Below, piece by piece: positions 47,341 to 51,267 of a stretch of DNA of 51,267 bases. The stretch lies in NCBI GenBank assembly GCA_029558955.1, contig JAKQCW010000329.1, positions 1 to 51,267 of the forward strand. Direction: 5' to 3'. The notes under the pieces are model-generated. The model did no database searches, was not told the origin of the DNA, and was given only the letters and a program-made list of their open reading frames with translations. How positions within the stretch are numbered: the stretch's first letter is position 1; every line of letters starts with the position of its first letter. The stretch is from Chloroflexota bacterium. GTDB lineage: Bacteria; Chloroflexota; Anaerolineae; JAAEKA01. The translations under genes were made by a program, and so were the position numbers.

Positions 47341-48846
47341 TTAGCTCTCGGGCGTTTCGCCTGGGTTCTCCGAGCTGGCCAGGGGGGCGGCCGGGGGCGT
47401 CGGGGGGCGCAGCCAGCGCAGGGAGCGGCGCAGCATGGCCAGCGTGGACCGCTCGAAGGCCAGCAGCAAGCCCAGGTAGCAGGCCGAGAAAAGGGCGATC
47501 TTCACGGCTGCGCTCCACCAATCGGAGCTGGGATGGGGGGTAAGGCCGGCCACCAGGCCGGCGGTGACGGCCAGCCCAGCCGCCAGCGCGACGCCGGGCA
47601 GGCCAAAGATCTGCCGCGCCGAGAAGTCCACGTAGCGGCGCGCCTGCACCATGAGCACGCCAATGCCGATGACCAGCATCAGATCGATGGCCAGGGCCAC
47701 GCCGGCGATGCCAAAACGAGCGCCCAGCACGAAGAGGCTGACGATCAGGATGAGCAACTGCGCCAACCGGACGCGAACCACCAGCTCAGGTCGGCCCATG
47801 GCGATGAACAGGTCGCTGACGGTCATCTTGATGGGATCCAGCAGGGTGAATATCAACATCAGCCGAAAGGCTTCCAGCATGGGCAGCCACTTGTCGCCCA
47901 GGAAGATGCGGATGAACTCCGGCGCGATCAGGGCCAGCACGCCGGCCAGGAAGAAGCCGCTGCGCACCAGCAGGGCGTTGGTGCGAAAAAAGGCCTGCGA
48001 AAGACGCAGGCGGTCGCTTTTCAGCTCGGCGTATGTGCCGCCCGCGACCTGGTTGACCGGCGCGGCCAGGATCTTGCGCGGGTAGGTGGCGAAGGTGTAG
48101 GCGCGCGAATAGTAGCCCAGCGCGACGTTGCCCAGATAGCGCTGCGTCCAGAGATCATCGACGCGATCCAGCGCCATCAGCAGCAGGCCAGCTATGACAT
48201 TGCGACTGCCAAAGCGCAGATAGTAGCGCACGGTAGCCCGCTGCCAGGCCAGGCGCAGCCGCCACACCGGCCGCCAGATCATCAGGCCGATGATGCCCAG
48301 CAGCATGGAGACGATATCGGTGGCCAGCAGCGCCCACAGGCCCGCGCCCAGCAGCGCCAGGCCAATGGCCACCACGGTGGTGGTGGTGGCGTCCAGGAAC
48401 TGCAAGACGGCCAGCCGGCGGTGGATCACCCGGCGCACCAGGATGAGCCGCGAGGTTTGCGTCAGCTCATCGCCCACCTGGGTCAGGGTGAGGACGATCA
48501 GCGCCGTTTGCCGCCCGCCCTCAGCGAATCGAAGGGCAAAGAGGAGCATGGCCGCCGCCCAGACCAGCGTGAAGAGCAGCTTGACGGTGAAATGGACTGC
48601 CGCGGCCGGGGCTTCATCCTCGGTCTCGGCGCTTCGGTGCAGAAACGCGCCCCCCATGCCAAAGGAGGCAAAGACCGCGGTCAAGGTCACCAGCGCGCCC
48701 GCGCCCACATAGACGCCAAATGTCTCCACCGGCAGCAGGCGCGCCAGCAGCACCGAACGGACAAACAGCACCGCCATGCCGGTCATGCTGCCTGCCACGT
48801 TCCACCCCACGGAGGAAACGCTGCGTCGGGCCAGATCGTTGCTCAT
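47341..48846 (-). CDS. Polysaccharide flippase (Wzx/MOP superfamily), second copy
   Basis: The 501-aa protein has about twelve to fourteen hydrophobic segments and the start SVSSVGWNVAGSMTGMAVLFVRSVLLARLLPVETFGVY. That is characteristic of the lipopolysaccharide-biosynthesis flippase branch (Polysacc_synt). It belongs to a different branch from the flippase at 40460. A Pro-rich C-terminal tail (PPTPPAAPLASSENPGE) extends past the last helix. It should export the lipid-linked repeat unit assembled by this gene set. Confidence 0.88.
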   Translation of the reverse strand: MSNDLARRSVSSVGWNVAGSMTGMAVLFVRSVLLARLLPVETFGVYVGAGALVTLTAVFASFGMGGAFLHRSAETEDEAPAAAVHFTVKLLFTLVWAAAMLLFALRFAEGGRQTALIVLTLTQVGDELTQTSRLILVRRVIHRRLAVLQFLDATTTTVVAIGLALLGAGLWALLATDIVSMLLGIIGLMIWRPVWRLRLAWQRATVRYYLRFGSRNVIAGLLLMALDRVDDLWTQRYLGNVALGYYSRAYTFATYPRKILAAPVNQVAGGTYAELKSDRLRLSQAFFRTNALLVRSGFFLAGVLALIAPEFIRIFLGDKWLPMLEAFRLMLIFTLLDPIKMTVSDLFIAMGRPELVVRVRLAQLLILIVSLFVLGARFGIAGVALAIDLMLVIGIGVLMVQARRYVDFSARQIFGLPGVALAAGLAVTAGLVAGLTPHPSSDWWSAAVKIALFSACYLGLLLAFERSTLAMLRRSLRWLRPPTPPAAPLASSENPGETPES

Positions 48847-48894
48847 ACGGGTAGGTCACGTTGCCCACAGGACCTGCGGGCTACGGACTCCAGC

Positions 48895-49608
48895 CTACGA
48901 ATGCAAGAGCCGGGGCCGCATGGCCTCGAACTCCTCCACCGCCTGCTCGTAGTCGTCGTGGCGGCCGATGTCCAGCCAGTAGCCGTCGAAGGGAAAGGCC
49001 AGCACCGGCCGGCCCGCGGCCATCAACCCCCGCACCAGGTCGGGCAGATCCAGATACCGGCCGGCCGGGATGAAGTCCAGCACGGCCGGCTCCAGCACGT
49101 AGACGCCCATGCTGACCTGGTAGCGCTGGATCGGCTTCTCGATGTAGGCGCTCACCCGGCCATGGGCGTCGCTTTCGATGATGCCATAGTTGATCTGCTG
49201 CTGACGCTGATGGGTGGCGATGGTGGCCACGGCGCCGCTGGCCCGATGGTGCGCGGCCAGCGCGCCGAAGTTCAGGCTGGTCAACACGTCCCCGTTCATC
49301 ACCAGAAAGGTCTCGCCGTGGCGCAGCCCCTCGATCAGGGCCAGCGGGCCGGCCGTGCCCAACGGCTCCTCCTCGCGCGAGTAGCTCAAACTGAGGCCGA
49401 ACTTGCTGCCGTCGCCGCAATAGGCCATCAGCAGCTCGGCCAGATGGCCCACGGCCAGGGTCGCCTGGCCAAAGCCGCTGGCTGCCAGTTGGCGCAGCAC
49501 CACCTCGATGATGGGCATGTCGCCCAGCGGCATCAGCGGCTTGGGCAGCACGGTGGTATAGGGGTGAAGGCGCCGGCCTTTGCCGCCGGCCAGGATGACT
49601 GCGTGCAT
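48895..49608 (-). CDS. Sugar-phosphate nucleotidyltransferase
   Basis: The chosen ATG at 49608 starts MHAVILAGGKGRRLHPYTTVLPKPLMPLG, the classic NTP-transferase signature (GGxGxRL, then PKP). The frame upstream of it overlaps the LegB-like gene. The 237-aa length and lack of a hexapeptide domain resemble HddC/RmlA-type enzymes. LVMNGDVLTSLNF provides the metal-binding Asp, and YIEKPIQRYQVSMGVYVL the sugar-binding Glu-Lys-Pro. It activates a sugar-1-phosphate with an NTP, probably for the sugar handled by the adjacent dehydratase; the nucleotide used cannot be told. Confidence 0.9.
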   Translation of the reverse strand: MHAVILAGGKGRRLHPYTTVLPKPLMPLGDMPIIEVVLRQLAASGFGQATLAVGHLAELLMAYCGDGSKFGLSLSYSREEEPLGTAGPLALIEGLRHGETFLVMNGDVLTSLNFGALAAHHRASGAVATIATHQRQQQINYGIIESDAHGRVSAYIEKPIQRYQVSMGVYVLEPAVLDFIPAGRYLDLPDLVRGLMAAGRPVLAFPFDGYWLDIGRHDDYEQAVEEFEAMRPRLLHS

Positions 49609-49610
49609 CG

Positions 49611-50600
49611 CTATACTTCGTAGACGCCAGGTCGGTAGCGGCTCAGGTTGCCAGCCAGCCACTCGACGGTGCGGGCCAGGCCCTCGTCCAGCGTGACCCG
49701 CGGCCGCCAGCCGATCAGCCCGGCCGCCTTGCGGTTGTCGGCCCACAGGCGCAGCACCTCGCTGCCGGCCGGTCGCATGCGCTGCTCCTCGCTGACGATG
49801 GGCAGGTCGCGGCCGACGATGCGCAGGATCTTCTGCGCCAGCTCGCCGATGGAGATGGTGGCGTCGGCGCCGATGTTCACCTCCTGGCCGATGGCCGCGT
49901 CGTGCGTCGCCATGCGCATGAAGCCATCCACCGTGTCGGCCACGAAGGTCAGATCGCGCTGCGGCGTCAGCGAGCCAAGGCGGATCTCCTCCCGGGCCAA
50001 CGCCTGGGTGATGATGGTGGGGATCACGGCGCGGGCTGACTGGCGTGGGCCGTAGGTGTTGAAGGGGCGCAGCGTGGCCACCGGCAGCTCGAAGGAGCGC
50101 ACGAAGCTCTCCACGATCTTGTCGGCGCCGATCTTGCTGGCCGAGTAGGGCGACTGGCCTTGCAGCGGGTGCTGCTCGTCGATGGGCACATACTGCGCGG
50201 TGCCGTAGACCTCGCTGGTGCTGGTGTGGACGATGCGCCGCACGCCGAAATCGCGGCCGGCCATCAGCACATTGGTCGTGCCCAACACGTTGACCTCGAT
50301 CACCTCGCGCGGGTGGACGTAGGAGTAGGGGATGGCGATCAGCGCGCCCAGATGAAAGACCGTGTCGACGCCTTTGACCGCGCCGCGCACCGCCTCCACG
50401 TCGCGCAGGTCGCCGCTGATCACCTGCACCGCGGCCAGCTTCTCCGGCGGCAGCAGGCTGAGCATCCCCACATCCGCGCGCGAGATGTAGCGCACGAAAG
50501 CCCGCACCTGCGCGCCTTCGTCGATCAACCGTTCCGTCAAGTGGCTGCCGATGAAGCCACCGGCGCCGGTCACCAATACAGTGCGGTTAGTCCAGTCCAT
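49611..50600 (-). CDS. legB: NAD-dependent 4,6-dehydratase, LegB-like (SDR family)
   Basis: An AAGGAG lies directly against the ATG at 50609 but nine bases before the ATG at 50600, so 50600 is the start (MDWTNRTVLVTG). The 329-aa protein has NAD-binding GAGGFIG (12-18), catalytic STSEVYG (127-133) with Tyr152 and Lys156 (PYSASK), and RPFNTYGPRQSARAVIPTIITQAL and LGSLTPQRDLTFV. These closely follow LegB, the nucleotide-GlcNAc 4,6-dehydratase of legionaminic acid synthesis. No legC, legG, legI or legF homologue was identified in this window, so the 4-keto sugar may instead go to the aminotransferase at 44002. It is two bases upstream of the nucleotidyltransferase. Confidence 0.88.
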   Translation of the reverse strand: MDWTNRTVLVTGAGGFIGSHLTERLIDEGAQVRAFVRYISRADVGMLSLLPPEKLAAVQVISGDLRDVEAVRGAVKGVDTVFHLGALIAIPYSYVHPREVIEVNVLGTTNVLMAGRDFGVRRIVHTSTSEVYGTAQYVPIDEQHPLQGQSPYSASKIGADKIVESFVRSFELPVATLRPFNTYGPRQSARAVIPTIITQALAREEIRLGSLTPQRDLTFVADTVDGFMRMATHDAAIGQEVNIGADATISIGELAQKILRIVGRDLPIVSEEQRMRPAGSEVLRLWADNRKAAGLIGWRPRVTLDEGLARTVEWLAGNLSRYRPGVYEV

Positions 50601-50697
50601 GAAAGTCATCTCCTTAACAGCTACCCTGAGCTTACCATCGGTCGAGCAGGCGTCTGCGCCATACCGAGACCTCCGTGCGACCCGTCAATCGCCCGCC

Positions 50698-51267
50698 TCA
50701 CCTCGCAACAGCGCCTGCCTGCTGATCACTCATCGCTGCCAAAACCAGCGGCAGCATCTCGCCGGCCGGCCCCGCCAGATAGACGTGGGCCAGGTCGGTC
50801 AGGTCGCTTTCCTCCGGGTTGACCTCGATGATGCGGGCGCGGGCGTGCCATGCGTTGTAGGGCAGGCTGGCGGCTGGCTGAACCACGCCGCTGGTGCCGA
50901 CGATCAACATCACGTCGCAGGCTTCGGCGGCAGCCACGGCCCGGTTGAGGACGCTGTAGCTCAGGTTCTCGCCGAACCAGACCACGTCGGGCCGCACCAA
51001 GGCCTGGCAGTTGGGATGTGGACAGAGGGGCGGCGTCGCCTTCTGGTCGGCCAGGTCAGCCATGCTCAGGTTGCCATGTCCGCGCAGGCATTTGAAGCGG
51101 TAGATGTTGCCGTGCAGCTCCAGCACCTGGTGACTGCCGGCCCGGGCGTGCAGCCCATCGACATTTTGGGTGATGACCGTCACGTGAGGCAGCAGCGGCT
51201 CCAGCCCGGCGATGGCGCGGTGGCCCGGGTTGGGCTGGGCCTGCTCGACCAGTCCCAGGCGGAACTG
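50698..51267 (-). CDS. Sirtuin (Sir2/CobB family) NAD-dependent deacylase, 5' end beyond window
   Basis: The reading frame stays open to the window edge and reads QAQPNPGHRAIAGLEPLL before ITQNVDGLHARAG, so the gene is truncated at its N-terminus by the window, not by mutation. The catalytic His is in LELHGNIYRFKC. The NAD-binding features QNVDGLH, RPDVVWFGE and IVGTSGVVQPAASLP are intact. The zinc site is unusual: after FKC the expected second Cys of a CxxC is replaced (CLRGH), while the second pair is CPHPNC. A His may substitute, or zinc binding may be weakened. The product would remove acyl groups from lysines using NAD. It is outside the glycan operon proper, 97 bases upstream of the LegB-like gene. 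Confidence 0.92.
   Translation of the reverse strand, partial: QFRLGLVEQAQPNPGHRAIAGLEPLLPHVTVITQNVDGLHARAGSHQVLELHGNIYRFKCLRGHGNLSMADLADQKATPPLCPHPNCQALVRPDVVWFGENLSYSVLNRAVAAAEACDVMLIVGTSGVVQPAASLPYNAWHARARIIEVNPEESDLTDLAHVYLAGPAGEMLPLVLAAMSDQQAGAVAR

Noticed and set aside
46786-49623. Very long (945-codon) plus-strand open frame
   Set aside because: It is antisense to three clearly recognisable minus-strand genes (ATP-grasp, flippase, nucleotidyltransferase), is rich in Gln/His/Arg/Gly typical of high-GC shadow frames, and shows no domain.

Overview
The window looks like chromosomal DNA from a high-GC, probably Chloroflexota (Anaerolineae/Caldilineae-like) bacterium. This is inferred from several things: a T-box riboswitch, a Rieske/cytochrome b operon with multihaem c-type cytochromes, Pro-Thr-rich linkers in exported lipoproteins, YfhO-type membrane proteins and a giant O-antigen-ligase/TPR protein. 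No rRNA, tRNA, integrase, transposase or CRISPR array was seen. Apart from the first gene, every recognised gene lies on the minus strand.

Layout. (1) 1-2457 (+) is the 3' part of a YfhO-like membrane protein, ending at a bidirectional terminator. (2) 2549-6674 (-) is a quinol:cytochrome c oxidoreductase operon (Rieske, fused cytochrome b, two dihaem cytochromes c) behind a perfect-consensus promoter. (3) 6891-12498 (-) is a valS unit: promoter, valine-specific T-box (specifier GUC), SAM methyltransferase, a small hairpin-repeat array, valS, lipoprotein, arfB. (4) 12521-14594 holds a VTT/DedA-type membrane protein and a tandem-cyclophilin lipoprotein. (5) 14633-23105 (-) is a surface-polysaccharide block: GT4 glycosyltransferase, WbpB-like dehydrogenase, a seven-copy 45-bp hairpin array, O-antigen-ligase/TPR protein, WecA/TagO-type initiating transferase and WbpA-like nucleotide-sugar dehydrogenase. 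(6) 23478-38899 (-) is a nine-gene defence operon, described below. (7) 39096-50600 (-) is more polysaccharide locus: LegB-like dehydratase, nucleotidyltransferase, two flippases, ATP-grasp protein, methyltransferase, aminotransferase and three glycosyltransferases. (8) 50698-51267 (-) is a partial sirtuin.

The most interesting part is the defence operon. In transcription order it encodes a DUF4007 protein, a 1120-aa P-loop ATPase, a PAPS-reductase/DndC-like protein (BrxP-like), a second DUF4007-like protein, a 154-aa protein, BrxC, PglZ, a short BrxL and a NifS/DndA-type cysteine desulfurase. The BrxP-BrxC-PglZ-BrxL core matches BREX type 4. There is no PglX methyltransferase. The sulfur-mobilising pair (cysteine desulfurase plus ATP-pyrophosphatase) suggests that self DNA is marked by phosphorothioation rather than methylation. 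The paired DUF4007 proteins and the second giant ATPase go beyond the minimal four-gene core. The genes are packed with overlaps or gaps under 40 bp behind one recognisable promoter. The island separates two parts of a polysaccharide locus and has lower, mosaic GC.

A second theme is a dispersed hairpin repeat with core GGCCGGTCTCCGACCGAGCC. It occurs as short tandem arrays in two intergenic gaps, as a decayed copy beside the defence island, and in frame inside a glycosyltransferase gene.
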